Below are positions 1 through 11,287 of a DNA stretch of 64,000 nt, piece after piece (position 1 is the stretch's first letter; the number at the start of each line of letters is the position of its first letter). Both the position numbers and the translations under genes were made by a program. The notes beneath the pieces were generated by a model, which had not been told where the DNA came from, made no database searches, and worked only from the letters and a program-made list of their open reading frames with translations. The stretch is from Astragalus membranaceus (lineage: Eukaryota > Streptophyta > Magnoliopsida > Fabales > Fabaceae): the NCBI GenBank assembly GCA_039519185.1, contig CM076847.1, positions 69,825,521 through 69,889,520 of the forward strand. Reading direction: 5' to 3'.

Positions 1-1465
1 ATGATTCTTCCACCATTGTATCTCAACTTAGGATATGATGACTACGGTAGGAATTATTCAAAAGCTACTTGAACAGAAAATGTGCTTTGTGTTTCACTGT
101 GGTGTAGATTCTGTGTTTAGTCATTTTTGACACTTATGAGTGTGGTGTTTCATTGTGATTTAGCATTGTTAAACTTCTACTATTTGTGTATCTGTTTCTA
201 TTTAACCATGTCTCATTATATAGAGATCAATGAGTATATAAGTTGCATGAAATTAATGTATGATAGTATTGATCAGGGTTGTATAATCTTGTGTCATTTT
301 GGTCTTTCTTATTTAGGATTTTATACTATTTTTTTGAAGATTCAAACTCCCCTTCCTTTGTCTTTTCATTTTGTAGATAGGGCAAGAAGGAAGAAGGGAA
401 AGCAGAGGAGGCAGCTGACGGAAACGATGCACATAGCATGGTCTCTCCTATGTTTTTGTTTGCTGGGTTTGTCTCTAAGAATTGGGTTTCCTTTTTTTTC
501 TTCTAAACTTCTTTTGCAATCTGAAAGGAAAAATGTTATATACTTTTTATAATGATCTAGGCATGTTAATCTTCTGTCCTTGGAACTGTTTCTTTTTATT
601 TGCTGGTCAATATGGAGACATTAGAAGGAAAAAATGGAAAATATTTCCACTGAGCCATTGTCTTGATGTGGCATACAACACAAATCTAATGGTAAAGAAT
701 TTGCAATGAGGTCTTCATCCTTTTGTTGTTTCATTGTTGTAAAACAGATAATGTTAGTGGGTACCTGATACTTGGTAGCTAATAATTTTATAATCAATTT
801 TACTCTATTGAGGATTTGGGGGATTCATAAAGGTCTAATTATCACTATTCGAATGAAAATTTTGCCTTTGGAATTGAATTGATAATGATTATCATGGATT
901 CATGATTGTTTGCAATTAAGGTACAACCAAACCTTTCATATTCCTTATACCCACACTTCATGCTTTTGGTTTTACCTTTTCATATATACCATTAAATTGT
1001 TTGTGAACTATTTGTAGATTGGAAACAGAAGTCACTGAGTAAGCATCAATTATTTATTCATTTGTTTCTTGACATATCTTTATAAATGGAAGGAATTCAA
1101 TTTGGTGTTACTTTTTGGCTTTGCCAAACTTCTCTATTGTAATTGTAGGCATACGGCATACCATCTGCTTTATGTTGCGTTAGTTTGCACAATAATGTGT
1201 ATTGTTCTTTTGAATTAAGAGAGATAAGCCTTATGATTGTAGTTATATTATTAACAATGACAGTCAAGGCGCTGAAGGTTGTAAATGATTATATTATGAC
1301 AGTATATGCTTCATTTTCTTGATTGACTTAAAGGTCCCAAAAATTACATGTCTTTTCTTAAAATGCATGGTTCACTTGAGCTATGAGTTGTATGTCAAAG
1401 GTTGAGTCTTTGTTTAACATTATGGAAAATGAATAATGTTTCATCATATTTTTTTCTATCTGCAG

Positions 1466-1674
1466 ATGTCAAATGGTGACATGTTTGAGAAGAACCATGA
1501 TGAGATAGACTTTGAATTTTTGGGAAACGCTAGAGGAAAAGACAGGAGGATTCAAACCAATGTTTATGGCAATGGAAGTACTAGCATTGGCAGAGAAGGA
1601 AGATATGGTCTCTGGTTTGATCCTGCTGAGGATTTTCATCAGCACAACATTCTCTGGACATATTCTAAGATCAT
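1466..1674 (+). pseudogene. Captured exon of a xyloglucan endotransglucosylase/hydrolase (GH16)
   Basis: XTH enzymes cut and rejoin xyloglucan in plant cell walls. The exon encodes about 70 residues around the GH16 active site: HDEIDFEFLG is intact, with both catalytic glutamates and the middle aspartate. It is followed by the usual NVYGNGST and LWFDPAEDFHQ segments. It is flanked by a good acceptor (TTCTATCTGCAG, ending 1465) and a donor (GTGAGC from 1675), so it is a genuine exon that kept its intron borders. The sequence most resembles the XTH27/28/30-type group, recalled and not searched. One position that is normally Trp, after RGKD, is Arg. No preceding or following XTH exon was found in 1-3345, so it cannot make an enzyme alone. 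It is most simply a Helitron-captured fragment. Confidence 0.8.
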
Positions 1675-1952
1675 GTGAGCCTCTATCTAAAAACCCTCTT
1701 AGATAACCACATTTGGTTCCCTTTTGGATTTTACTCAACAACAATATGGCTATATCTTTTCTATTATAGTAATTTTTCATTATTCTTACCATGATCTTTC
1801 TTCATAATTGCTAACTAGGTATATTTTGGTTTTTGGATTCATGTTGTTTTGTTCAGTGATTTCTCTTAACAACCGATCTTTAATTTCCTGCTAGAATATT
1901 ATTACTATTATACCTAATGATGTGTTTACTCAATGATATTAAATAAAACCAG

Positions 1953-2089
1953 ACACTTAAGAGCTGCTAGCAAAGCTAATGATGTTGGCGCCAAGAAATC
2001 CGGTCGACGTGATCGAGGTGGGAGAAGAGTTCCAGTTCTAAAGGCCAATGCTGAGCTGCAAGCAAATATTGATATGTTACATGAGGCAC
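1953..2089 (+). other. Possible second captured exon, unidentified
   Basis: A short stretch in a very AT-rich region has coding-like composition. It follows an AG acceptor (AAAACCAG) and ends before a GT donor (GTAATT). Read from the ATG at 1933 it gives a basic segment (SGRRDRGGRRVPV) followed by a helix-like segment (AELQANIDMLHEA). I do not recognise the family. It may be an exon of another captured gene or chance. Confidence 0.25.
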
Positions 2090-3316
2090 GTAATTCATTT
2101 AATCAAATGCATCTAATTGCTTATGATTATAATGATGAGTTCATTTATTTGTCAATTAACAATATCAAAGTACATATTCAACTTAACATTTATCATTTTA
2201 GTGATCTTTCGCCTAAAAACTTTTGACAATTTTCATATGTCATTACAAACTAATTATTTTCAACTTGAAGCTCAGGGTGTTTGCTGTTAGTGTGCTTTGT
2301 TTGATATTACAGTGTATTACATTGTATCAATAGTGTTTGTGTTTCAGTTTCAGTTTTGGTTAGCATCTATGATATTGAATTGTGGATATAAAAGAAAATG
2401 TTATTGGCAACATCTACAATGGGGCTATGTAACCGGGCGGAAACTGTTTGTTTTATTTAGGGTAAAAGCCACAATGGTAAAGCAACTATGGCAACACCAT
2501 TTTTATGTCCTTTTCATCATCTTTCTTTAATATGCATTCTTTTTTGACAATCTTAAATATGCATTATGATATAATTATGATCATGATTGCCATACTCTTT
2601 ATCCTCATGCTTTACTTAAATATGCATTCTTTCGAAATTCATTACTTGGTAAAATTAAATTGGCAAAAAAAATTGGCATTTAGTGAATTAGTTTTATTTG
2701 CCAGGATGCCTCTAATGTCCGTATTACAGGTTGGAGGGATGATTGTATTGTGGATACATTCATATTCTAATATATTGAGTTAAATCTCAATTTCTATATT
2801 TTCAATATGTCCAAAACATCATTTAACTTTGTAGCTGAAACTGTGATAATGTGCAGGTTTTTTGCCCGTAAGTTCTTATACTCCAGCAATAACACCTCAA
2901 CATTTCAGTAGGAACTATATGAGGAATATAATGGTAGATGCTGTCAACATTGAAGAGTCCCGAGAAATTGAGCTGAATTGAAAACTTAAGTTGCAGACTG
3001 ACTCGAGATTTTAATTCATGTTATTTATAAGTTTGTCGTTTATATATATTTTGTTTGTAAAAAATGGGCTCTTCTCAATAATGAATTCTAGCCTTTTTAT
3101 CTTCCTCATTGCGGGTGTTAGATGTTTATTTCATGTTTAAGATTTTTTATTTTTGCCTCTTTTGATGTGTATAGATTTTAAAACTTAGAATTTCTAATTG
3201 CATCACTAATACTATGTGTATGTAACATATGTGTTAGACCGATGTCTATTTAATTTTCACCATCTTTATTTCCTTACTATTTAACATCGTCAATAAATAG
3301 TTACTAGAGCTTTTAC

Positions 3317-3346
3317 CCCGTGCATCGCACGGGTAAATACGCTAGT
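3317..3346 (+). other. Helitron 3' terminal hairpin and CTAG end
   Basis: CCCGTGC (3317-3323), loop ATC and GCACGGG (3327-3333) form a perfect 7-bp stem. CTAG lies at 3342-3345 and T at 3346. This is the classic plant Helitron terminus, and it sets the strand as plus. Confidence 0.8.
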
Positions 3347-3989
3347 ATATATATATAGCTTTGGCCCCCCTCTTCCTTTACCAAACTAAAAAATGTGAGA
3401 CTTCTTCAAGACTCTCAATTTCAATCAACTTCAACAAGAACCCGACACATCGTCGTCTCGCGTCATTAGGGAAAGCTAAATCAAAGTCACTACAAATGGT
3501 CACAATTTTCAAATTCTAATCTCACTTCCTATGGTTCATTTGCATTACTCACAATCTCTTTAACTTGTTCACACTTGTCTGGGAACTATAAGGGATAATC
3601 ATATCCTAGGTTGTTGATCTGGAATCTTTGACCTCATTCTTACATCTAAGCTTTAACGAGAATAACTGAAAATATTAATCATTCTTACTGCTTTCCTTAA
3701 CCAACACTATTTACAATTAATGTTCATTATCCCTTAGACTCGACGTAGGAATACCTCAACAACTTAATCCTATCTTATATACGTCTCATCTAATGTTACA
3801 AACCTTCATGAATATAATTTTGTTTCACTCTGATCATACCCTTATTAATCGATTAAATAGCCGATGACGCCTCACTGCAACCATGATACTCTCATTAATC
3901 GATTAACTTGCCTATTTTTTTTTCTTCGATAAGCCGATTAACTTGCCTATGAAGGCCTGTAAGCATTGGAAAATCACACATACACGCTT
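3346..3989. other. Unassigned sequence between Helitron end and T 5' LTR
   Basis: This AT-rich stretch has no convincing ORF. A short (TA)n run follows the Helitron end. The motif CGATTAACTTGCCTAT occurs twice near 3900-3955. CGCTT at 3985-3989 would be the target duplication of the T element; its partner is not in the window. Confidence 0.5.
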
Positions 3990-4342
3990 TGTTCTGGACT
4001 GGACTAAGAGGTCCATTCAGCAATTAGACATGGATAGACCAAATCCTTTTGATCCATATCCACAATAAATCAGCCCACTTGTAGCTCTCACGCTTGGATG
4101 ACTCAGATTCATCTGATCGATCAAACGACTCAAATCCTGCACGAATCTCTATAAATACTGGCTCACATTGCCATAAATAGGTATATTCTCATTCCTAGAT
4201 CATACTACTCTCTTATTCCTTATACTGACTTGGGTGTCGGAGTGGCATTGCAGGTGCCTCACCTGGGATCCTTTCAACACTCCGCTCGGAATGCAAGAGA
4301 CCTACCAACAGCAGTCACCGCAGCGCTGCTAGGTACTGAACA
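3990..4342 (+). repeat. T element 5' LTR (353 bp)
   Basis: It begins TGTTCTGGACTGG and ends CTGAACA, directly followed by a primer site. A TATA box (CTCTATAAATAC, about 4147-4158) and a short R/U5 lie inside. Its first 105 bases recur at 40453, 43226, 48266 and 62797, but the rest of the LTR does not. Confidence 0.75.
4147..4158 (+). promoter_or_regulatory. TATA box in T 5' LTR
   Basis: CTCTATAAATAC lies about 190 bases before the LTR end, a normal place for the LTR promoter. It is the best TATA match in this LTR. Confidence 0.55.
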
Positions 4343-4361
4343 TTGGCGACCACAGTGGGAG
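4343..4361 (+). other. T element primer binding site
   Basis: TTGGCGACCACAGTGGGAG follows the CA end of the LTR immediately. It starts with (T)TGG, matching the CCA end of a tRNA. I cannot name the tRNA with confidence. Confidence 0.6.
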
Positions 4362-4674
4362 CTGTCTAGCTTTCACCTCATCTCTACCTCTTAAGACTTC
4401 TCTCCTGCATTCCGACGGCACCCCGAAGCAAACCCCGGGTCCAAAGCATTGTCGTGTCTCAGCCCCAACCTGAAGACACGCCACAAGGTGTTGCTGCCGC
4501 TCTTCCAGGCGACACCATCCAAGTCCCGGCGCCATAGCCGATCCAAATCCCCATCCAACCTGAGGATGCGGCGACCATCCGCCAGTTCCTGAACCTGCTG
4601 ATCTCCAGACCCACAAGAGAAGAGAGGTGTTCCGAAAAGTGCAGAACCAAAGGCGTTGCGCTGCGTAGCAGTCG

Positions 4675-4800
4675 CGGGTGAGGGGATCCTGCGTGAGGAG
4701 CGCCGCGCAGAGTCACGAGCTGCGCAGCGTAGCAGTCTCGCACAAGGAGGGCCGCACAGAGCCACGAGCTGCACAGCATAGCCGTCTCGGGTCTCGGGCA
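4675..4800 (+). repeat. GC-rich minisatellite in T leader/gag (about 50-bp unit)
   Basis: About 2.5 copies of a unit carrying GAGTCACGAGCTGCGCAGC and AGCAGTCTCGC. The same repeat reappears at 37021-37165 beyond the protease, so it occupies two places in one element. Confidence 0.7.
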
Positions 4801-4945
4801 AAAAGCTCTTGCGCCACAAGCCAAGACCCACAAGGGGCGTGGCCACAGATCTACCTCGAGGAGATCTCCAACCCGACCTGACCACCAAGGCATAGACCTT
4901 GGGGACGGGTCACCTCACTACTCTCCATGGCTCTCCCACGAGGGA

Positions 4946-4950
4946 CCCTT
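4946..4950 (+). repeat. Ogre target-site duplication, left copy (CCCTT)
   Basis: CCCTT stands just before the Ogre end TGTTGCG. The identical CCCTT stands at 34620-34624 just after the other end (GGTATGACA). Confidence 0.85.
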
Positions 4951-5289
4951 TGTTGCGCCCGAAAAATCCGGTTTGGGACTTTTCGTTTGACAACGTGGAA
5001 AAAGTTTGGAGCCGCCACCAATATTTTAATTTTAAGACCAAAACATTGAAAAAAGGTCTTTTAAACAAGGCGGATGGTCTTTTGAAAACGTAGAGATGTA
5101 GGTTCGGGGGTCGGTTAGGTACGGGGAAGGTATTAGCACTCCGCACCTCCTTTCTACCGAAAGGGAACCATTAACTTGATGTGTGGTTTGGATAAAAGTT
5201 TGAGTTTGAAGCGATTTATTCTACTTCTTTTCTTTTCTTTAGGAGTTTGTTTTATTGAAAACGAGGGGGAAAGGGATATTTTTGGTATC

Positions 5290-5985
5290 TTTGAAAAGCG
5301 GAACAAAACAAAGTTTTTTTTTAAAAGTGTGCTTGACGGGACAGGACCCCGCTCCTACGTATCTCCCGGTGCGATGGAGAATTCAAAGCTACATAGTTCT
5401 CGATTTTTTAAAAGTGTGCTTGACAGGACAGGACCCCGCTCCTACGTACCCTCACTGGAAGAGGGATCAAAGCGACGTAGTTCTCGGGTATCTTTGCAAA
5501 GCGGAACAAAACAAAGTTTTTTTTTAAAAGTGTGCTTGACAGGACAGGACCCTGCTCCTACGTACCCTCACTGGAAGAGGGATAAAGCTACGTAGTTCTC
5601 GGTTTTTTTTAAAAGCGTGCTTGACGGGACAGGACCCCGCTCCTACGTACCCTCACTGGAAGAGGGATCAAAGCTACGTAGTTCTCGGTTTTTTTTAAAA
5701 GTGTGCTTGACGGGACAGGACCCCGCTCCTACGTACCCTCACTTGAAGAGGGATCAAAGCTACGTAGTTCTCGAGGTATCTTTGAAAATCAGGACAAAAC
5801 AAAGATTTTTTTTAAAAGTGTGCTTGACGGGACAGGACCCTACTCCTACGTACCCTCACTGGAAGAGGGATCAAAGCTACGTAGTTCTCGGTTTTTTTTA
5901 AAAGTGTGCTTGACAGGACAGGACCCCTCTCCTACGTACCCTCACTGGAAGAGGGATCAAAGCTACGTAGTTCTCGGGTTTTGGT
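5290..5985. repeat. Minisatellite in Ogre LTR (86-bp and 116-bp spacings)
   Basis: Seven copies of a unit holding GTGCTTGACGGGACAGGAC and CCCTCACTGGAAGAGGGAT. The word GTGCTTGAC recurs at spacings of 87, 116, 85, 86, 117 and 87. The longer spacings add about 30 bases (GGAACAAAACAAAG type). The corresponding part of the other LTR has been deleted, so copy number cannot be compared. Confidence 0.9.
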
Positions 5986-8223
5986 TTTGAAAATGGCTTA
6001 AGGGGTTTTTCGCAATTGGGTGAGCGTTTGTGAAGACCGAACAACAACGGTTAGAATGGCCTCACTACTAACTCTTTTGAAAATGAAATCATCATTAATG
6101 ACCTAAACGGCAACGGCGCGATTGGTGTTTAATGACAATTGATTTATTTTTGAGAAATGAATAAGTTTTCGAAAATGGGATAGAGCTTTTGCGAATACCG
6201 AACAACAACGGTTAGAAAACAATATCATCATTAACTCCTTTTGAAAACAATATCATCATTAATGACCTAATCGGCAACGGCGCGATTGGTGTTTAATGAC
6301 GATTGATTTATTTTTGTTTTGAAAGTAAAAGTTTCTTTTTGTTTTGAAATGATTTTAGGAAATGGGTTTTAGAAAAGGAGTAGAACATTTCAAGTCAATT
6401 CTAAATCCATAACCAAATGCAAATGAATGAATAATACTCAAGCAAACATGAACATATCATTCATTAACCAAGATTAAACATGCCCATACAATCAAAGGAT
6501 TCAATTATTAAAGATGCAAAACAAAATTCTCAAAGTAATTGTGTGTGTGCAAGAAGGATTGTATTTACCCTAATGGCTCTATGCTACAACATGCATGTAG
6601 ACTTACGTCTCCATTAGGAGGTCATACAAGTGGAGAGGAGGGCACACAATCAAGTCAAGACATTTACATGGCATCAAGAACAAGTGAATTCAATTGATTG
6701 TAAACATAGAGTATTCTAAGTTAAATGATTGAATATGTAAGCAAGGATGCATGATTAGGTAAGCATGTAAGTGCATGAGTGTACAAGGAATGGATGCATA
6801 GCACTTTATTTATGAATGGATGGCATCCAAGGATGCATAAGAGGATGCAAGAGATATAAGCATATGATGATGCATGAGAGTGTCACATAAACTAAGTATG
6901 AATGAAGATGCATGAATGTGAAAATGTTTTGGGTATTTTTGCAAGTTGATAAGTTGTAAAACTTTAAGTAAGAAGTTAGTGAAAAGTAAAGTAAAAATGC
7001 ATGAAGTAAATGGTAATTATTTAATGAGGTGGTAAAGTAAAAATGCATGAGGTAAATGGGAAGTGGTAAAATCTTTTTATGTTTTAGTAAAAAAATTAAT
7101 GAAGTGGTAAAAACCAAAGTAGTAAAATATTTTTATGTTTTGGTAAAAAGTTAATGGAGTGGTAAAGTAAAATGGTAAAAAGTAAATAAACACTAAAACC
7201 AAGTTGAATCACATAGAGCAATCCTCTCACTTTGAGAAAAGTGCACTAGGCACTAGTGAGAATCAACTTGTCTATCATCAACAATTTACAATAAGCAAAC
7301 TAAGACACAAGAATAAGTGGACACACAAACTAAATTGAGTCATTTCTAGCAATCTTCAGCACTTAAGTCAAGGTGCACTAGGCACTAGTGGGAATCATAT
7401 TGCTAGATCATCAACCAACAACAAAAAAATAACATCTAACACTAAAATAAAATACTAACAACAAGATTAAACATCATCAAGCAAAGAACAACAACAAAAT
7501 CAATTTGAAAATGTTTTTCAACATAAGCATGCGAACCCAAAGGGAACATAGATCCACACTTTTATTTAAAAAAAACACAAAAGTTAACATAAGCAACATA
7601 GATCCATTTTTGCAAAGGATTCACATGATTAAGCAAAGGATGGCATAAAACTCACATGAACCCTAAGTTTTCTACAAGCATGCGAAATGAACAATGCCAT
7701 AAAACAACTCTTATTTCATGAAATTTAGTGCAAAATGTTTAGAGATGCAAGGGAAATCATTCAAGCACAAGAACAACTCCTTCAATGCCAAGGACCCATC
7801 TCAAACACCCAAGGCTCTCTAAGTCCTTGTCAAAATATTTGAAATGGATCCTCAAAGCAACAACAACAAGCAATCAAGAAGGAGTTGGGAGTAGAAGAGA
7901 GATTATGCAAGAAGAACTAAATATGAGATGCAAAGTTTCAAAGCTTACCTCAAAATCACAAAGAAATGAAGAAGGAGATGACATGAACACAAAGATTCTT
8001 AGCTCTTAGCAATTTGATGATGCAACCTTGAAGAGAATGGAAGGAATGATGATGATCTAGCAAGAAATGGAAGATTTGATGGTGAAAGATGAAAAGAATG
8101 AAGTGAGGGAGTGAGACAGATTTCGTGGAAGAGAGGAAGAGGGAGAAGTTTTTGGTGTGCTAGGGTAAAAAATGAGAGTGTAGGAGAATGAGAGGCCAAA
8201 GGATCCTTAGGTGTGGGAATGAG

Positions 8224-8240
8224 GGAGTATTTATAGAGTT
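8224..8240 (-). promoter_or_regulatory. TATA box of Ogre 3' LTR
   Basis: The minus strand reads CTATAAATACTCCCTC; the matching site in the 5' LTR is near 33455-33470. Confidence 0.5.
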
Positions 8241-9323
8241 ATTTTAGGTTTAGGGGCAATTGGGTCATTGGCCTTACTAAGTGCTCTAGGATTGAGTTTT
8301 AAAATTAAATGGAGGGTTAGGATTAAAGGTCACTTGGATTGAGGGTATTGAGAAAACACAAAAGGTGAGAGTGAGAGTTTTTTGTAAAAAAAAAAACTTG
8401 TCTTATTTTAGGAATAATGTGAGGCAAAAATAGGGTTAGGGGTATGATTGGGATGGAATGTTACCAAAGAGGAAAATTTGTGTTTCCGTATGAAGAGGTT
8501 AGTGTAAGTGAGTGAGGTAATTTACCAAAGAGGGCATGAATCTTCATGAAAGTGAGTGAGAATTGGTGATATGCACCAAAGGAGAAGGTTTAAGGATGGT
8601 ACAAGGCATATTCTTTCAAGATAAGAAATAATAGTACAATAGAAGAGTGTGGAAGAATTTTGTGAGAGGGAGAGAGAGAGAGGGGATTTCGAAATTGTGG
8701 GGGGGAGAGAGAGAGAGAATTTCGAAATTGTGGGGAGAGAGAGAGAGAGAGAGAGAAAAAAACTTGTTTTTGGTCTTTTGTCTTATTGAGGACACTTCCT
8801 TTTTTTGAGTTTTTGAATTTGAAATTTTTGGGCATGGGAAATAATGGGAATGCAACTATTGAAAATGTGTTACATGTTTTTGGGCACCATGAAATATTCC
8901 CTCTAGTCACCCATGACAATAAAAATTGTCACTTAAGAATTGAGGAATATTTAATGGTCCTTTTTTATTTTTCTATGCACTAAAAATGGAAAAAAAAAAC
9001 ATTTTTAATTATTTTTGACTAGGGTTTTCTTTCTAAAAAATTGTACAAAAATTATCCTGGATAGAATAAAAATGTACTTTTTGTGGATGTGCATTTTTGG
9101 CGAGAAAATCATCTTTTTGCGAAAAACGACCAAAATGTCCTTTTGACCCTAAAACCCTAATTTGCCTAAAAAGTGCATTCCAACCTTAAAAATGATTTTA
9201 AAGACCTTGGAATGACTTCTAGGACCCAAAATGCAATGCATGATGCTCTTCATTCTTCAATTTATTTATTTTTTGTGGAAAATTAGGGTTTTGACCTAAG
9301 CCGGACAAAATTTGGGTATGACA

Positions 9324-9340
9324 GCTGCCCCTCTTTATCT
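9324..9340 (-). other. Ogre polypurine tract
   Basis: The minus strand reads AGATAAAGAGGGGCAGC immediately before the 3' LTR start TGTCATACCC. This is the plus-strand DNA primer site. Confidence 0.8.
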
Positions 9341-11287
9341 GAACTTTAACGAGGAATATGATTTGGCCGAAACATATTCCAAGGCAAAATGAAGATAAAG
9401 AATTCAGAAATTATACCGATTTTGTCTACTTAGGGAAACCCGAATTTTCCTCTTTTTTCTTTTTCTATTTTTATTGGGTGTTAGCCCGAAGTGAATGCAA
9501 TGGATGAATCGTCAACTCTCAATAAGCAGGAAACTAAATGGTGCCAACCCTCAATAAGCTAGTGGAAAGCAATAAAGAAAGCAATAAAAAGGGAAGCAAA
9601 AAGGGTGCCGGCCCTCGTTAAGCCGGCGACGGAGGCTTCCTAAAGCATTTTAACGAATCGCGAATGATCCGAGCTTGCGCTTGGGCCTGGGAGCACGTGG
9701 GCTCCAAATGGGTGGTCTTGCGAGCGACCAGGGGAGGGTACTATATCAAGTCTGGATCTCGATATTTCCCTAGGACTGCGCCATGTTTTAGGCTAACACA
9801 GCTATCCTCTTCGACTGGACCTATTGAGGTCAGGGGGACTTACCTGCAGCTCGAATACAAGGTGAAGTCAATCTTGCTGGGGACACGTGGGTCCATAGGG
9901 GATTCCAAAATCCAGTTAGTTTCCTTTAGTCGGTCACTGCTTCCACACCGATCCAGGATGCCTGCTCAGGTTAGCGGACTTTTCTTCAGCTTTCTCTTGA
10001 TTGATGATCAATACCATTGCACTGATCCAGGATGTCTGCTCAAGCTAGCGGACCTTTCTTCAGCTTGCTCTGATTGATGATCAGTACCATTGCACTGATC
10101 CAGGATGTCTGCTCAGGCTAGCGGACCTTTCTTCAGCTTGCTCTGATTGATGATTAGTGCATTGCACTGATCCAGGATGTCTGCTCAGGTTAGCGGACCT
10201 TTCTTCAGCTTGCTCTGATTGATGATCAATGCCATTGCACTGATCTAGGATGTCTGCTCAGGTTAGCGGACCTTTCTTCAGCTTGCTCTGATTGATGATC
10301 AATGCCATTGCATTGATCCAGGACACCTGCACACGTTAGCAGATGCAAGACATGGTGCATGGAATATGAATGCATGCTATGCAAAGTCCGTTATGCGAAT
10401 GCATGTCATGTGAGTGCATGCGATGTGATGATTTAGTGGAATGATGAATGCAATGGGATGCTATTCTTGATTCTTCGTTTCTTTTGTCAGCTTTCTTTTT
10501 TCTGACTGTTTGTTTTTTCTTGTCTTTTCATTCTTTGATCAGCCTTCTTTTTCTGATCGTTTGTTTTTTCTTTTGCTCTTTTGCTCTTTTGGCTTATTTT
10601 TGCTGGTTCAGCCAACCCGCGACACTCATGGCACGAGACTGAGGAACCCACTGGAATTGCGGGGCTCATGGGCCGAGTGCATGATGGCTTTGACTTCGCC
10701 GTTTGAAGCAATCGTGAGTGCAATCGCTTTCTCTTGCATGATTAACTGGTTTTGGGGAATTGCTTTTTTCCGCGACCTTTAGGGACTTTGCAATAATTGT
10801 AATGCTCCATGATTTATGCACATGTTTTACAGGTCATCATCACCATCATTATAAAACGTTTATTTTGAGCAAAAAAAAAGCAGAAAATAAAAAGAGTGAA
10901 CAGATATGAGAAAGTTGAACTTTATTAATGTGGAAACCAGTCGCACAAGAAGTTACGCCGATTGTTTATTACACTTGAAAGTTTAAACTATAAAAAGACA
11001 CGAAAAAAGAGAGAAGTTAAATTCTGACTGTCCGTCTCTGTGGAACAGTGCTAAACATTTATGTCCTTGACCTTGATCACTCCCTCATCCAAGTCTTCAG
11101 AGGAGTTGTATGCCTTTCTTTACTTTTCATGCCCAAGTTTTCTGACCCTAATTTTTGCCTGGATCGCCCTTTGCGGGTTTTCAATCCACCGGGTCGCTCT
11201 GATTTTGCCTAGGCCGCCCTTTCGGGTTTTCAACCTAGCGAGCTAACTCTTACTTGGCTCGTCTTTCTCTTTTTTCGTCTATTTCTT
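9341..11287 (-). other. Ogre 3' untranslated region
   Basis: A non-coding stretch between the integrase stop and the polypurine tract. It holds a 73-bp minisatellite (9946-10340), T/C-rich tracts near 10480-10610 and a few GGGTTTTCAA/CCT repeats near 11170-11240. No host gene is seen. Hypervariable repeat-bearing 3' UTRs are typical of Tat/Ogre elements. Confidence 0.7.
9946..10340. repeat. 73-bp minisatellite in Ogre 3' UTR
   Basis: GATCCAGGAT (once GATCTAGGAT) recurs at about 9950, 10024, 10097, 10168, 10242 and 10315, spacing 71-74. Each unit also contains CTAGCGGACCTTTCTTCAGC. That makes about 5.5 copies. Confidence 0.9.

Larger units (their letters stand above)
1..3345 (+). mobile_element. 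Helitron, 3' part (5' end not found)
   Basis: The right end has the three Helitron hallmarks: a 7-bp GC-rich stem with a 3-base loop (3317-3333), the terminal CTAG about 9 bases later (3342-3345), and a following T as expected for insertion between A and T. The interior is AT-rich and looks intronic, with one clear exon of a host XTH gene and perhaps another captured exon. No Rep/helicase ORF is visible, so this is a non-autonomous copy or the non-coding end of a larger one. The 5' TC end may lie before base 1. Plant Helitrons are known to capture gene pieces; that the XTH exon was captured here is inferred from its position. Confidence 0.7.
4424..4950 (+). pseudogene. T element gag, 5' part (broken)
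   Basis: Gag builds the virus-like particle of the retrotransposon. A frame runs from about 4424 (SQPQPEDTPQGV, then after a stop IQPEDAATIRQFLNLLISRP), typical of an acidic Tat-type Gag start. It continues through a minisatellite with stops at about 4675-4800 and into ...LGDGSPHYSPWLSHEGP at 4950. There the Ogre insertion cuts it inside the conserved PFT motif. The reading phase at 4950 matches the phase resuming at 34625 after removing Ogre and one copy of CCCTT, showing that the two pieces were one gene. At least two in-frame stops exist upstream, so it was probably dead or decaying. Confidence 0.65.
4951..9323 (-). repeat. Ogre 3' LTR (4.37 kb, complete)
   Basis: On the minus strand it starts TGTCATACCCAAATTTTG at 9323, directly after a purine-rich tract, and ends GCGCAACA at 4951. 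Bases about 6270-9323 match 31551-34619 with only scattered differences, identifying the LTR pair. A TATA box lies at about 8224-8240 (minus strand, CTATAAATACTCCC). It contains an 86-bp minisatellite (5290-5985) and a duplicated block around 6020-6310 with GGCAACGGCGCGATTGG. Confidence 0.9.

Noticed and set aside
1..70. Possible XTH first exon (ILPPLYLNLGYDDYG, loosely like the FDEGY...LFG start of XTH proteins)
   Set aside because: The match is too weak and too short, and a stop follows soon after.
127..709. Two overlapping ORFs of 141 and 75 codons
   Set aside because: AT-rich, hydrophobic by composition, no recognisable motif; most likely intron-like Helitron sequence.
4329..4893. Three minus-strand ORFs of 95-165 codons
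   Set aside because: Antisense shadows of the GC-rich T leader and gag; no family features.
5176..5990. ORFs with repeated LTGQDPAPTYPH peptides
   Set aside because: Translation of the 86-bp minisatellite in the Ogre LTR; no start context or domain.
8590..8919. Ser/Leu-rich ORF, and its counterpart at 33852-34211
   Set aside because: Translation of the (GA)n microsatellite in the Ogre LTRs.
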